A stretch of 64,000 bases of DNA from Verpa conica (GCA_033030425.1 JAUFSD010000002.1:1116001-1180000); one strand, 5' to 3'. Positions 46,273-58,948 are shown, numbered from the stretch's first letter. Program-made: numbers and translations. Notes: a model not told the origin generated them from the sequence alone.

Positions 46273-47076
46273 TTATAGAGCCCCAGCTCTCTTCATGACT
46301 GCTTCAAAATCCTTCCTAGATGTACTGTTAGGAATCATCATTAATCACTTAGGTAACTTGTCAACTCACATATCAACACCTCTACTCAGGTCCTTACTAG
46401 AGGCTTCCATAAGCATGTCCCTCAACTGCTTATCTGTAACATCCTCCTTTAATTCCGCTGCGACTCGCTTGAGGTCTGTTAATGTAATCGGCCCTTCGTT
46501 GCCACCCTTAAAGAGTTCAAAGGCCTTTTGGACCTCAACCTGCTGGTCCCTCTCTGTAGTTCGAAGGTGTGAATATTAACAATATTATTAATAGGGTAGT
46601 AATTAGGAGAAACGAACGTTTCATCTTCAATGCCGCAACCTCCAAGAACATCCCGTAAACTACAAATCCATCCTCCTCGGGATCTATAGTCTCAATGATC
46701 TCTTTCATCTCTTCCTTTGAAGACTCAAAACCTAGCGCCCTATTTAGGCCCCTTCAATTTAGCAATTTTCTACCCAACCTCCCTGGAACCAAACTCACAT
46801 CATAGCTCTCCGGACATCCGCTGTTGGGATAACAGACTCCCCAACCTCCTCAGATACGTCGTTGTCAACAAATATCTCCCATGCTTCCTGTATCTCGGAC
46901 TCTTCATCTGCATCAAGGCCAAGCTTTCCCCCAAGCTTTGAGGCTGATGGTTTCTTTTTGGGGACTGCGGATTTGGCTGGAGGAGGAGGCTGTCTCCTCC
47001 GGGGCGGCTGTAAGAAGGACTAATTGTCAGCAATACATTCAGATGGTCGGTGGAAAAGGTCAGAGTCACATACCAT
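46273..47076 (-). CDS. Divergent centrin/calmodulin-like EF-hand protein
   Basis: Exons (minus) are 47076-47074, 47019-46799, 46739-46618, 46553-46370 and 46324-46273, giving 193 residues. The first coding exon is the start codon alone, followed at once by a GTATGT donor. The N-terminus is basic and Pro-rich (PPRRRQPPPPAKS). Four EF-hand-like helices follow: SEIQEAWEIFVDND, SSKEEMKEIIETIDPEEDGF, QKAFELFKGGNEGPITLTDL and a C-terminal DFEAVMKRAGAL resembling centrin ends. Most loops have lost calcium ligands; only DPEEDG keeps several of the expected acidic positions. It may therefore bind calcium weakly or not at all. A Cdc31-related role is possible but unproved. It diverges from NMD3 across 314 bases. 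Confidence 0.7.
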
Positions 47077-47390
47077 ATTTGCTACGTAATTGCTTTACTG
47101 ATATCTAATAATTTCCCGAATGCTATGGAAACTCCGTTGTACCTAATGTGAGTGATAGAACCAACTCCGCGTCTTGTTCCTGACTGCATGCGTTGCTTGG
47201 CACAGGAGGCTTAGGAAGCATCCGATTAGAAATCTTATCTAGACTAGACTAGATTAGATAAGATTCGCGGGGTAGTTTTTTCCTACTGCAATAAAATGGG
47301 AATCAACGACTACTGCCTCTCATCTCTCCCCATCTTACCAAAAACCACACTTATAAGGTACTACGGGAAAACATATATATAAAATTAACT
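47077..47390. promoter_or_regulatory. divergent intergenic region, EF-hand gene and NMD3
   Basis: It contains a repeated AGACTAG/AGATTAG word near 47240-47262 (tandem ACTAG/ATTAG units). Nothing else stands out. Confidence 0.45.
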
Positions 47391-49158
47391 ATGGAGATCG
47401 ATGATTCTGTTCAGATGCAGCCTTTCACAGGGCAAAAGCAGGCGATTGCTACGTATGCTCCTTTGCACAAGAACCTCTCCCTCCCTAGACAACAAACTAA
47501 CCTAGTGGCAATATTAACAGAATTCTCTGCGCAACCTGTGGAGCACCAATAGATGGTTCATCTGGTGTTGCCATGTGCTATGACTGTATCAAGCTCAATG
47601 TCGATATCTCCGAAGGCATCCAACGCGAAGCCACAATCCATTTCTGCAGAGGATGCGACAGGTGGCTACAGCCCCCAAACCATTGGGTCGCTGCTGCGCT
47701 TGAAAGTAGAGAGTTGTTGGCGTTGTGCTTGAGGAGGCTGAGGGGACTTACGAAAGTGAGAATTATTGACGCAAGTTTTATTTGGACTGAGCCCCATTCC
47801 AAAAGAATTAAGGTCAAGATTACGGTACAACAAGAAGTGAGTTTTTTTTTTGTAGAGAAAGGGAATCTGGGGAGGCTAACCGGGGATAGGCATTCCAAAG
47901 TACGATTTTGCAGCAGAGTTTTGAGGTAGAGTATGTAGTGGCATATCACCAGTGCCCGGATTGTGCGAAATCATATACCGGTAAGTATCTTGATTCTCGA
48001 GAACCCCACGTGGATGGCGAGAAATGATTATCTAACATAAAGTTTCTCTACACAGCAAATACCTGGAGAGCTTGTGTGCAGGTTCGGCAAAAAGTTCCGC
48101 ACAAGCGAACATTTCTCTACCTTGAGCAACTGATCCTAAAACACAATGCCCACCGTGACACTGTCAACATCCGCGAAGCTAAAGATGGACTCGACTTCTT
48201 CTACGCCCAGCGCAACCATGCCACAAAAATGGTTGACTTCCTTACAGCGGTCGCACCAGTACGGTCACAAAAGTCCTCGGAACTAATTTCAACAGATATT
48301 CATACATCAACCAAGTCCTACAAGTTCACATACTCAGTTGAGATCGTACCTATATGTAAGGACGACCTTGTGTGTATCCCGCTGAAGATGGCACGATCAC
48401 TAGGGAATATCCCTCCATTACTGTTATGTAACCGAATCGGTAATTCGATCCATCTCATGGACCCAAATACCCTGCAAGTTACAGACATCACAACCAACGT
48501 CTACTGGCGTGCCCCTTTCAGTTCCCTCGCAGATGTATCCTCACTCGTAGAATTCATTGTCCTAGATATCGAGCCTCTTGGGCCGGTTCATGGTAAACAT
48601 GTTCTTGCAGATGTAACAGTCGCACGAGCATCAGACATGGCCTCCAACAACAACACCTACCTCGTTCGCACACATCTAGGTGGCATTCTTCACCCTGGAG
48701 ACTCAGCACTCGGCTACCACATAACCGGCGCAAATCTCAACAATGAACACTTCGAAGACCTTGAGCGTAACGCGCCGAACCGTATCCCCGACGTCATACT
48801 AGTGAAGAAGAGTTATCCTCGGAAAAAGAAGAACAAGTCCCGTGCTTGGAAACTCCAGCGAATGGCAAAAGATGAATCTGAAATGTTACCCCGGAAACAA
48901 GACCAAGAACGCGCCGAACGTGACTACGAAATGTTCCTGCGGGAGGTTGAGGAGGATGCAGAACTACGTGGTACGTTGGCGTTGTATAAGAATACCCGGA
49001 AAAACCCACAAACAGGAACAAAGATGGAGGGTGTTGAGAAGACGGGTGAGGAGATGGAAGTGGAGACAGATGATGAAGATGATGAAGAACTACCAGAGAT
49101 TGCGCTAGAGGAGCTGTTGGATGAGTTTGATGATTTAAATGTTGAGGATCGGAATTGA
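47391..49158 (+). CDS. NMD3: 60S ribosomal subunit nuclear export adaptor Nmd3
   Basis: Nmd3 binds the pre-60S subunit and recruits the exportin Crm1. Exons are 47391-47452, 47521-47836, 47914-47980 and 48056-49158, giving 515 residues. The N-terminal zinc region has four Cys pairs: ILCATCGAPID, AMCYDCIKLN, HFCRGCDRWLQPP and HQCPDCAKSYT. RACVQVRQKVPHKRTFLYLE and DGLDFFYAQRNHATKMVDFL follow, hallmark Nmd3 segments, and then the eIF5A-like and SH3-like domains (VYWRAPFSSLAD). Near residue 410 lies a basic PRKKKNKSRAWKLQRM stretch, as expected for the nuclear import signal. The C-terminus is acidic and Leu-rich (LPEIALEELLDEFDDLNVED), fitting the export signal region. An alternative acceptor three bases downstream at exon 3 is equally possible. 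Confidence 0.95.
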
Positions 49159-51922
49159 GATGTGAGAGTTAGCGGGAAATAATAGAATGTTTCTTATGCT
49201 GGGTATGATATAATGATTTTTTTTTGAGGTATATCGGTATACTGGGTGTATGTTACATGTCTTTGGGGTTTTATAAAAGCTTCTTTTAATGATAGCCTTC
49301 TTCACTCTCAGAAACTACATTCTATGACAGTGTCACCGAGTGATTATTCATGATGAGACTCAAGGCTAGTGAAGTCATTTCTATCGGATTAGAGTCCTAG
49401 ATCTCGCTCACAGGAGCTTAGTTATCTCCCCACCTCTGTTAACCTAATTGGACCATCAAAATCTTGCCAAATTACAGCCCGCAGCCGCCAGACATGACGC
49501 CATCAAAATGTGGATCCCCCGTATAACGAAATCATGTAACAAAACAGCTAATCTGCATAGAAAGAATTTACAGAGTCACAAAGGCAGCTTTAATTATTCT
49601 AAGATGTGCTACTTACTAGCTAAGTAGCCCCTTGGACTGGTTTTAGGATATTAGACTAGGATTGACAGTGTCCGAACACTGATACCGGTTTAATAGATGT
49701 GACAGGACTTTATTGCATCTCAGATTAGGTAGCCCTCCCTCAGTGAATGAGAATACGGCGCAAATGCCACAAGCTTAGAAACCTATTATACCTTTGGAAA
49801 ACTACTTCATCTATCCTAAAATCCTAACTATGTAAGATATGCCTTTTAAAACCCGTAGTATATTCTTAAATTAAGAGCCTAGACCTCAATAAAAACAACC
49901 AGAAACATGTTTTCATCGTGTCTAAATCTACCGCAGGTATACATAAGCCGTGCGAGGAAATAAATGTTGAAGCTCGTAGTGTTATATATACCCAGAGGTG
50001 GAATAATGTAGGGAAAACACGATCCTTCTATAGTGGTAAGGATTAATATGTATGTGCCACTACTTTAATGCATATGGAGTCCTCTATGTCTCATAACTAG
50101 AGAAGTACCAAACACATGAACGCAATACCTAAACTAGGTGTGACTTTACTCTACTATATAACTTAATGTAAATTCTGGGATATAATACAGTATGGGAGGA
50201 AGAAAAAGTATCTTTACTTTAAGCGATACATACTAGTATTTTTTTTTTACCCATGTAGCTATTACACATCCTTAGATGGGCATGGAGCTACAGCTAGGTA
50301 CAACTAGGCCTCCCGGGGGGGATTGATTCTAGTTAGTACATGTACCAGAGTGTTCTCTCGGGTAATCTGGTAATATATTAGTGTGCGCAGCTAGGATATT
50401 TCTGGAGATAAAACTATGGACATCCAAATCTCACAAACCAAGGAAAGACCAAATGGGACAGATAGACATGGAGTGAAGCTACTCAAGAAAAATCCTCGTC
50501 TGGAGCGACTTTATAATCTCTAAAACTGGGCACTTATTATTTAGATTAATACGTTTAGAGCAGTACGTAAGATCGGCGTATATCTTACATGTAAGCTCTA
50601 GTTGATTAGACTTACTATAGTAACTATAGGACTACATAGTTATAAAAAATAAATCAATGGAGTTAATGGTTTGATGATGATGTGATAAGATTTGTACGTA
50701 AAGATCCACTCTAGATTTAGGGGTTTTCTTGACCCTATGTTCCCAGCGAGGGTTCTAGCAGTCTTTAAAAGGGTACATGCAAACAATGAAGGTAATAATC
50801 TGGTCTGAAAGCCTTGGCTCTATGCATTGAAGCGGTAAGTAGCCCATGCGAAGAAACGGTGAATACCAGAGTTTTACCTGTCACTCGATGTCAGAAAAAA
50901 ATCCTTTTGTAGTCGCTGAAAGAGAGGCATAAATGGGCGTATGGATTATTCCAGCCTCGTCCCCAGCCCAGCACTTTGTGAGTCATTTCACATCGGAAGA
51001 TACTAGGTGAAGAAAAGAGCAAATAATTAGTAATGTGAGGAGAGACAGAAAGGTTAGACAGAAAATGATAGTTGGTACGCGCTGCTACTGGAACTCGGCA
51101 CGCTACCGTCTAGCCTTGGACTCGGTGAACGTCCACTTTGCTCTTCACAGCTAGAGCTGGAAGCACGACTACAAAACTAGGGATAGATAGTTATCTTGAA
51201 CTATTGTGTTCTATAAGTACTTCTTGTATATCTAAACTTTCGTATGCGTATACTGTTTCTCTCATTATAGGCCTCCCTAGAATTTGTTTACCACCGGCAG
51301 GCTGCTGGCGCAGCAACGAGCCTCATGCAACGCTTTAATCGCTTAGCTATGGCACAGGCACTGTATCAGGACTGCCGGGATGATAATTTAAGCATCGGTG
51401 TAAAAGTACGAGAAAATTACCATTCTTAGCACTGTGCTCTTAAATAGGTAATCATAAATTTTCGTGGTGGTTCACCGACAAAGCCTCGTTACCGGTGGAG
51501 TTTGCTCTTCACCTCCAACTGCCTGACCGAGTACCTTGGACCACGCTCAAACAACTCCCATCATATGCTCCTATGATATCAAATCAAGATAATGATTAAT
51601 CCCGGTGACCAAACCCACGCCCTCGAAATCTCACGATAGTGACTTCGCGTACGGGAAAATAGTTCCGGTGAGAAGTGGACTGAGTGATCTGACTTGTGGT
51701 GAAGAAAAACTCATCTACATGTATATAAATCTACGATTCCTCCGGCAAGTGCCCAACGCCTTCTCATCTATATATTGTCGGGTCGCAGTTTCTTTCCTTT
51801 TCGGCTCTCTATCGTCGCTCATTTTCCTTTTCTAAGATCTTGTTGATCAAGAAATACGTTTGATACGTTTCATTCAACTATTCATATTAGTTTTTACAAA
51901 CACCCCAAGGGACAAAACAAAC
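49159..51922. other. AT-rich gene-poor region
   Basis: 2.8 kb without a supported gene. It holds many TA-rich runs and short frames, and two related words around TTTGCTCTTCAC (51136 and 51506) ahead of the DJ-1-like gene. No transposon ends were identified, though decayed elements are likely. Confidence 0.4.
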
Positions 51923-52902
51923 ATGAAGATTGCAGTTTATTTCAGTGTTATCTGTCTCACGACTTCAACAGCATATGCCTATCATGATTTTGGTTATGAT
52001 GAAGGCTATGACGCCGATTATCCACCGAACCCACTGGACGCGCTAGAATCGCTCGGGAGGTATTTCGAGAAACCTCGCGGCCGCTCGCGGCCATACCCGA
52101 AGTATAAGTCAGCCGGTGGTAAGTAAAAACTCACCAGGAAGATCTCACCCAGGACACAGAATAACGGTAGCTAACATTGCACTTTACAGTCTCAAACAAG
52201 CCAACAAAGTTTGGCGTTGTTGTCTACCCTGGGTTTCAGGCGTTGGATGTTTTCGGACCTCTCGAGGTCTTCAATACACTCTCTGAAACCGTCAAGATGG
52301 AGCTAAGCATCATCTCCAAGACCTGGGAGCCCGTCTCTACAAAGGGCCCGGAAATGAAAAATATTTACAACGCTGGGTCCAACTTCGCCCAGCAGATCTG
52401 GCCTACAGCAACTTTTGGGACAGTCTCCAAGGACCTTGAGGTCCTCATTGTCCCTGGCGGTATCGGTGCCTTCAAGATCGATCAGGCATACATCGACTTC
52501 ATCAAGGGGGCTTACCCCAAGCTCCGTTACCTTATCACCGTTGGTACCGGCTCCGGAATTGTTGCCAGGACTGGTGTACTCGATGGCAAGAAAGTCACTA
52601 GCAGTAAGGTAATCTGGAATTGGTCAGTACAGCAGGGACTAAAGGTCTTCTGGCAACGCAATGCTCGTTGGGTTGTGGATGGGAATATCTGGTCCTCTTC
52701 TGGAAAGGCTGCTGGGATGGACATGACCTTTGCATTTGTTAATGAAGTTTTTGGCGGGAAGAACTCGACTAATGTTGCCAATCTCTTGGAGTATCCCCGT
52801 CATCGCCGTTCCGATTGGGACCCATACTCAAAAATCTGGAAAACAACTAAGTCAAACTCTTCCATGACTACTGAGGATAAGATGAGGAATAACTTCTTGT
52901 AA
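51923..52902 (+). CDS. Secreted DJ-1/PfpI-like protein lacking the nucleophile cysteine
   Basis: Exons are 51923-52118 and 52190-52902, giving 302 residues. A signal peptide covers about residues 1-19 (MKIAVYFSVICLTTSTAYA). An acidic, Tyr-rich segment and a basic RGRSRPYPKYK stretch follow; a furin/Kex2-like site is possible. The DJ-1/PfpI fold begins FGVVVYPGFQALDVFGPLEV with the conserved Glu, then LEVLIVPGGIGAF. At the nucleophile elbow, where the family usually has VCTGS, this protein reads TVGTGSGIVARTGVLDGKK: the Cys position is Gly184 (codon GGT). The later RWVVDGNIWSSSGKAAGMDM is conserved. The fold is kept while the catalytic thiol is absent, so a non-catalytic or altered role is likely. 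The gene is isolated between AT-rich tracts. Confidence 0.88.
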
Positions 52903-54572
52903 GGTGTGATGACTTATGTCAAAGGGATTGAGTCCCTTATTGCTTTTATGATTGGATAGAATGGGATGTGAACTGTTTTTTACGGTGTGGAGCTAGGTCT
53001 GTAGGCGTTGGTTAAAGCTATCTTTTGTTATTTTCGAGATTTATAAACTCAAATTATTGTTGTTTCCCCTACTTTTTCTCTACAACTGTACGTAACTCTT
53101 ATGAGCATACCCTACAGTACTACATTATGAGATATAATTCACTCACGCGCCATAGGAGATGTGAATTGACTTGACGGCTCATTTTTATGTTTGTTCTATA
53201 TAGCCCCTGAACCCCTAAAACATTCATTCTCACCAATGATAATTCGCTTGAGATGATTATTTACTATTTAAGTACTGCTAAGGTGTTTTCCTTTTGTTCA
53301 TTAAGACTGTATATTACTGAGAGGGGAAAAAATTAGGACCGTATAATTACCAGGCTCAAATCACAAATCATACCTTCAATCAATTCCACCTATGTATTTA
53401 GCTGGCTTTACCTTCTCCTAATACAATTACTAGTACCAAGGATTAGTCGAAATATTTCGAGTCTAAATCCTGGTGCCCTGCCTCAATTAATACGGGTAGC
53501 TCAGGGCTATTTTCTCTAACTCTAAGATTAGTTTCAAATCTCAACCGAGTAATATATAATGAGTATGCTTAGCAATATCCCTACGAAAGTTTTCCATTTA
53601 TACAGATCGATATTTCTCTTTAGATAACGTTAGTATTCGACTAGCCACTACTAAGCACGCACCACCACACAATATCCACTCATACTATCACTCGATTAGA
53701 TGTTTCACTCTCTGTAGAAGAAAATAATAAACAGCCTACAGCGCCTGCCCAGAATAATATAATAGAATTCAAGTATAAATTTCGTGTTTTGGGCTAGTGC
53801 TTTCAACTACAGCTTCTAGAATGTGCGCGTTGTCATTATATAGTCGTAGGGGTATGAACATATACAATATCAGCGTCCGAAGTTACCTTGAAAATCAACT
53901 TTCACTAATACATTCTGCCTATTGATTAAGAAGCCCCCCTTATTGAATACTGTCGTAGAAATTTCTAGAATAGGTACTGTTTTCTTATCATATCTCTAAG
54001 CTAGTAAGTAATAAGCTCAGCTAGGCTACTGTATTGACTCGATAAATCGTCAATGTAGGCGCCACCGCCACTTCCTATCAAATGTAAACCTGCTATCTGA
54101 TCTTAAGGATTATTATCATGAGCTAGCTTTGGTGGGTTTAAAGGAAGCTCGGCCGGGTTTAGAGAACACTATTAAGTATAGCTAGGCCAGTGGCGTTGAC
54201 GCCCGCATAGTCAACTTATCTATGTGGTAGTTGAACTGCTTTCTCTAGTCTAGGGCTATTAAGATCGAGATTCAAATTTTGTTTGGTGCTCACGGCCGTT
54301 GAATAGGCCGTCCTTATCCAAGCTAGGCAACCGGCCCAAAGTCGCTGGACTGAAACAAGTACCGCACGGGCTCAGCTGAATAGGAAGTATATTCAAAATA
54401 ATAATTAATAGAATCTCATGAGAAGAAAAGAAATTGCCCATACAGCCAAACAAGCCAATACCCCCACCCCCCATACACACATTTTCATTCCATCCTAGCA
54501 ACATACATCAACAGTTTACATTAGAAGCCAATCTTCTTTTCCTTTTTCATGAACACTATACGCTACCCGCGT
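52903..54572. other. AT-rich gene-poor region
   Basis: 1.7 kb with no supported gene. Stop-rich in all frames; probably decayed repeats. The right end is the 3' flank of the CFEM gene. Confidence 0.4.
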
Positions 54573-55305
54573 TTAAAGCGCCAAGTAACCAACAAGTCCC
54601 AAGGCAAAAACCAAGGGTCCGTTCATGCCACTAAGACGGTTTCCGGCATTGGTGGTCTGGACAGGTACTGAGACGGATTGGGTGAGATTTCCGGAGGAGC
54701 TAGCGGTGGTGGTAGTAGCAGTGCTAGTGATCAAGGTACTGAGAGGGGTTGAGGACGCAATAACTGATGGGAAAGACTCAGTGCTACCGCTAGTGGTGGG
54801 AGCTGCAGAGGCGGAAGCAGAGGCGGTGCTTGAGGCGGAAGTGGTGGCAGCTGAAGAAGTGGCGGCTACTGAAGAAGTGGCGGCTGCGGAGCTCGCGGGG
54901 AAGGTAGTAGGGATGGTAACACCAGCTGATTCACAAAGAGCGCCAGCTGCTGAAAGAGCCTCTTTAAACGAGATGTTTGTTAGTATTTTGTTACAATTAT
55001 TTTAATAAGTGATGTAACGAGAGCTTACTTTGCTGATCTGCCTTTGGGCAGCTTTCCTGAATGCAAGTTGCTGAGCCACTAACGAAAACAGTATCGGAGC
55101 ATGCACATTTGAAATCAGTGATACTACAACTAGTAGCAGCAAGTCTAGCAGTAAGACAAGTGAGCTATATAAATGTTAGTATAAAATGACTTCCAATTAT
55201 CCACAAGTATAGGATACATACAGCACATGAGGGCAATTCAGAAAGGCTCTGAGCGGAGACAGAGGCAGCAAGGCCAGCAATAGCGAGTACAAAGACAGAC
55301 TTCAT
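54573..55305 (-). CDS. CFEM-domain GPI-anchored surface protein
   Basis: CFEM proteins are fungal cell-surface or secreted proteins; some bind heme or act at host or environment interfaces. Exons (minus) are 55305-55222, 55164-55029 and 54961-54573, giving 202 residues. The signal peptide is MKSVFVLAIAGLAASVSAQ. The domain holds exactly eight cysteines, at residues 27, 31, 41, 48, 50, 62, 67 and 83, in the CFEM order. D45 in ITDFKCAC is at the position of the axial heme aspartate of Csa2-type proteins. A Ser/Thr/Ala-rich stalk of about 95 residues follows, with one NLT glycosylation site. The protein ends in a hydrophobic GPLVFALGLVGYLAL segment after small residues, fitting a GPI-anchor signal. 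Confidence 0.9.
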
Positions 55306-56752
55306 TTTCACTTGAGTTGGTTTTGTAGGGAAAACTTGAATTCAAACTTTGAACGAGTGTCGTTTACGAGAGCGAATGTGGCTGAGCGAAAGGAGATTGA
55401 GAAGAATGAGGGAGAGAAAATGCAAATTCAGGAAACTCTGTTGAGTCTTTATACTAGAGGTGATAGTAGGGGTTTTGCCAAACCCAGCCTCCCTAAATAG
55501 ACGCATTATCTACTTCCAGTTACTCTACAAAGCTTGCCAATCTTGCTGACCCAGATCGCATCGCCAATGACCACACATCATCTGCCTCGCCACGCGAAAT
55601 TTCATACGCGGACCTTTATTGGCATGTGAATAACAGCGAGTCATGTACGAGAATTTCCTGAAAACGAACTGGTACATGAGGTGTCACAGAAATTTGGTTC
55701 TATTTGCAATCTCCGAATAGTTTACCGGATAAAAAGCTTAGCAGGATGCTGGCATAGTAAATCTGGGGAGATCCCCCACAAATGGAGAACTTGCTGCACA
55801 AGCCGAATATTATATTATACTCTATATACACTAGCTCTACTATGGATATAGCGGAATACCCCACAACCAGAGTTGAGTACCGAGGTTTGGTGTGACATAC
55901 ATGGGAGGTTATATACTGGAAAGGGGCAACGACTTCAGAAGCATGTGAAGCTACCTAGTTTTCAGCTAGCTTGCTTGCAAACTAGAAACAATGAATGTTT
56001 ACAGTTGCGCATAATAAATAGAAATCGGAGGCAGTATCGACACCGGCGCTCCAGTGGAGAATATCACCCCCCTCAGATATTTTAATTCCCTCAGTAGTTA
56101 AACACCATTGAGTTGTGGGCGCTGGCTTCTTTCGAAACAGATACCCGCCGGAGATCTCCATGGCTGAGCCAACCGGGAGGGGCCCTTTTCTATCCCGATT
56201 GGGCAAGCCCACTGAAGATCAACTGCATAATCAGCCAGCAGCTTCAGGTCCTCCTCTATTATAATAGATACGTGCATATCTAGGATTCCTATGGAGTCTG
56301 TGGTTTCCCTGAGATTTTCCCTAGTGGCATTATACTATTGCAAGTCAATTAGACACTTCTAATTGTGAAATAGAAAACCAATTCTCAATTTGTGAAAGAC
56401 GCGACTTAATCTACGAGAAATTGACACATCACCTACAATCAGGGAGGTCAGGACTTTTGAGCCAGTATCCCATTCATGCAGACAGGGGCAACAAATTTAA
56501 ATTCCTACTGATGCCTAAGCCCAAGTTTTAGAACTTGACCCTTTAGTAGGATCTTGGGCTACAGGAAAAACTAGATGTAACTCAATCTTAAGTTTAAACA
56601 TAAGCTGTAATACTTATTCTTCTTCGTTATCCTTACGCATCCGATAGTAAATTATAAAAAATAGGAAAAAACAAAAGCACCCAATGCGGAAACCTCCCAG
56701 TACGTCTGTTCTTAGCCCTAGCGCAAGGCCCAATCAAATTTCTCGATTTAAG
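55306..56752. other. intergenic, AT-rich
   Basis: Upstream of the CFEM gene; short frames only. No gene, RNA or clear repeat found. Confidence 0.4.
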
Positions 56753-56857
56753 TACAGTCGCACCTCGATATGCCGGATGGCAAGAATCCAGAGGATTTTG
56801 TACGGGATAGCAAGGGATCCGGCATATTGAGATCCGGCATAGCGAAGTATGACTGTA
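56753..56857. mobile_element. Small pogo-like MITE (101 bp)
   Basis: The element spans 56755-56855 and is flanked by TA (56753-56754 and 56856-56857). Left end CAGTCGCACCTCGATATGCC, right end reverse-complemented CAGTCATACTTCGCTATGCC, both continuing GGAT. CAGT termini and the TA duplication fit pogo/Tigger-type elements. GATCCGGCAT words repeat inside the right arm. At 101 bp it is little more than its two repeats. Confidence 0.82.
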
Positions 56858-57926
56858 CGTAAATATATTTCCAAAAATATCACGGATCTCATCAGTGCTC
56901 AACTCCGGCCGGCCCCCCTGCTTTTTCTTTCCTTTAATTCTGATTAATCTATTCTACATGATTTCCAAACCCCCGACAACAGTAACGTCACTCTTTTCTC
57001 TCTTAGCAGGAACTAACAAAACTATGTAAGTTTAACGAGTCATACCACCAGTATTTGGGGCAAGATCATCGAAGTCTCATGTCTAAATCGATCGTTTAAC
57101 AGCGCCTGGATCTGAATCGTTATTTTTTTTTACGGCTGATGCAACGGCTATGTCTCGGCATGTGATAGCCCCCGGGTGGTTCGCATGTGGGTAAGTGCTC
57201 GCCGAACACGTTGTACCGTGGCCCATGTACATCAGTCGAGGTATTTGAATCAAGTTAACGACTTTAGGGTACTTGTTGGAATCGAAATAAGTAATGTTTA
57301 TGTTTATCAAAAGTATTGATGGTACACAGCTCACATGCGATAATGCGGTAAATAATTGGTAGAGAGATTCGTGCCGGTTATTTTGTGAAAGGGGCCGATA
57401 ATTCTCTCATTGTAACTCTAGGTACTTGCTTAAAGGCTTAGGGGTAAACAAGTATAACAATGCTTTCCAGGGTACCAGGGTAGATGGTAGAGTACGTATT
57501 GAGTTCAACTATTTTGTGGAGAGGATCGTTTGTGCGCAAAGGTCTGACTTACATGTACCCTCTCGCTCCCCCACATCGCTTCAATTAAGGGAGATTTGGG
57601 ACCTGCATATCTTGACCAGGGACAACACAGCAAGCGAGATTAAAATCATTTGTTTTTAGGCTTTATTTAGTCATGAAAACCCGAATACTTATCAAAGAAC
57701 TCATTTTTCGAGTGATAACTCATGATAATGCCACTCAGATATGAATTAAGACACTAGGATAAACGGCTCGGGGTGTGAATCTCACATATTGAGTTGTAAT
57801 TTTCTGTATTTCATGCTATAACTAACCACCAAATAGCACCTACTTACAGTTCGTTACCGCCCGCTGTTGCTAAGGTATCCTTTTGATGTATTGGATATCC
57901 ACAAATTCCCTCATTGGCCTTACTCA
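56858..57926. other. intergenic, AT-rich
   Basis: 3' flank of the ribokinase gene and further repeat-like DNA; no supported gene. Confidence 0.4.
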
Positions 57927-58948
57927 CTACAACTCCCCCCTCCACGGGATGCCTGCCATCGCACCCCTTTTTCTTACTTTCCTCCCTGCCGCTACACCAG
58001 CCCATCCCACGGCCTCTTTGGCACTCTTCCCTTCAACAATTGCGACAGCAAACGCGCCAACAAATGTATCACCAGCGCCAGTAGTATCAACAACGTCCTT
58101 AGCCTCCAAAACCTCTGGCTTCATCCATCCTTTCTCTCCTGTGGTTGTCTTGAAGTAACCTCCTTTTGCGCCAAGAGTGATGACAACACTTTCCTTAACT
58201 CCGCGTGCCAAGAGGGTCGTCGCAGCTACCTCAACATCTAGACCATCTACCTCTTCTCCTGTCAGGATTGCCGCCTCGGTTTCGTTCACAATTAAGTGTG
58301 TCATCTTCGGATAGTAATTGACAGGTATAGGGACTGCAGGCGCTGGGTTGAAAACAGTTCTGATACTAGCTTCATCCGCAAGATTGAGAAGGTGTAGGAC
58401 TGTCTGGAGTGGAATCTCGAGCTGCATTAGCAGTAGAGACGTCGGACTTGAAGTAGTAAAATACGTTTGGGCAAACAATTCTTTAGTGACCGCATTGTTT
58501 GCACGAGGGCTTATGAGGATCCGGTTTTCAGCTGTGTCTTCGTCCAACTATAGGGTTTTACTATTGATACAAGCTCACCCATTGGCTTCCTCTAACGTAG
58601 GAATTGAAAGAAAAAACTTACTATTATCACTGCAACGCCTGTCCCAGCATCCTCATTCACAACAACATCGCTAACATCGACACCGTTATCCTGCAACGCT
58701 GCTTTCAACGAACTACCAAACTCGTCCGCACCAACAGCACCAACCATCTTTACCGTAATGTCTGATTTAGCGTCGATAGACTCACGGGAAAGGCGGCAAG
58801 CAGCGACTGCTTGGTTTGCACCCTTCCCTCCAGGCGCTGTTGAGAATGACTTTGATGTCAATGTCTCACCGGGCTGCGGTAAACGTCGGGTTACCGTTAC
58901 CAGATCTGTGTTAAGGGAGCCGATCACAGTTATTGTTTTAGGGGACAT
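57927..58948 (-). CDS. RBK1: Ribokinase (PfkB family)
   Basis: It phosphorylates D-ribose to ribose-5-phosphate using ATP, linking ribose salvage to the pentose phosphate pathway. Exons (minus) are 58948-58622 and 58547-57927, giving 315 residues, usual for the family. The N-terminus ITVIGSLNTDLVTVTRRLPQ, PGETL and PGGKGANQAVAACRL (GGKGANQ at 40-46) form the ribose-binding part. The C-terminal PfkB signature is DTTGAGDTFVGAF, with Asp269 as catalytic base in the anion hole GAGD. LIVNETEAAILTG and VVITLGAKGGY are also family motifs. The single intron follows VAVII and keeps phase. Confidence 0.95.

Noticed and set aside
54259..54504. Minus-strand frame of 81 codons
   Set aside because: No homology signal; overlaps the CFEM 3' flank and looks like decayed DNA.
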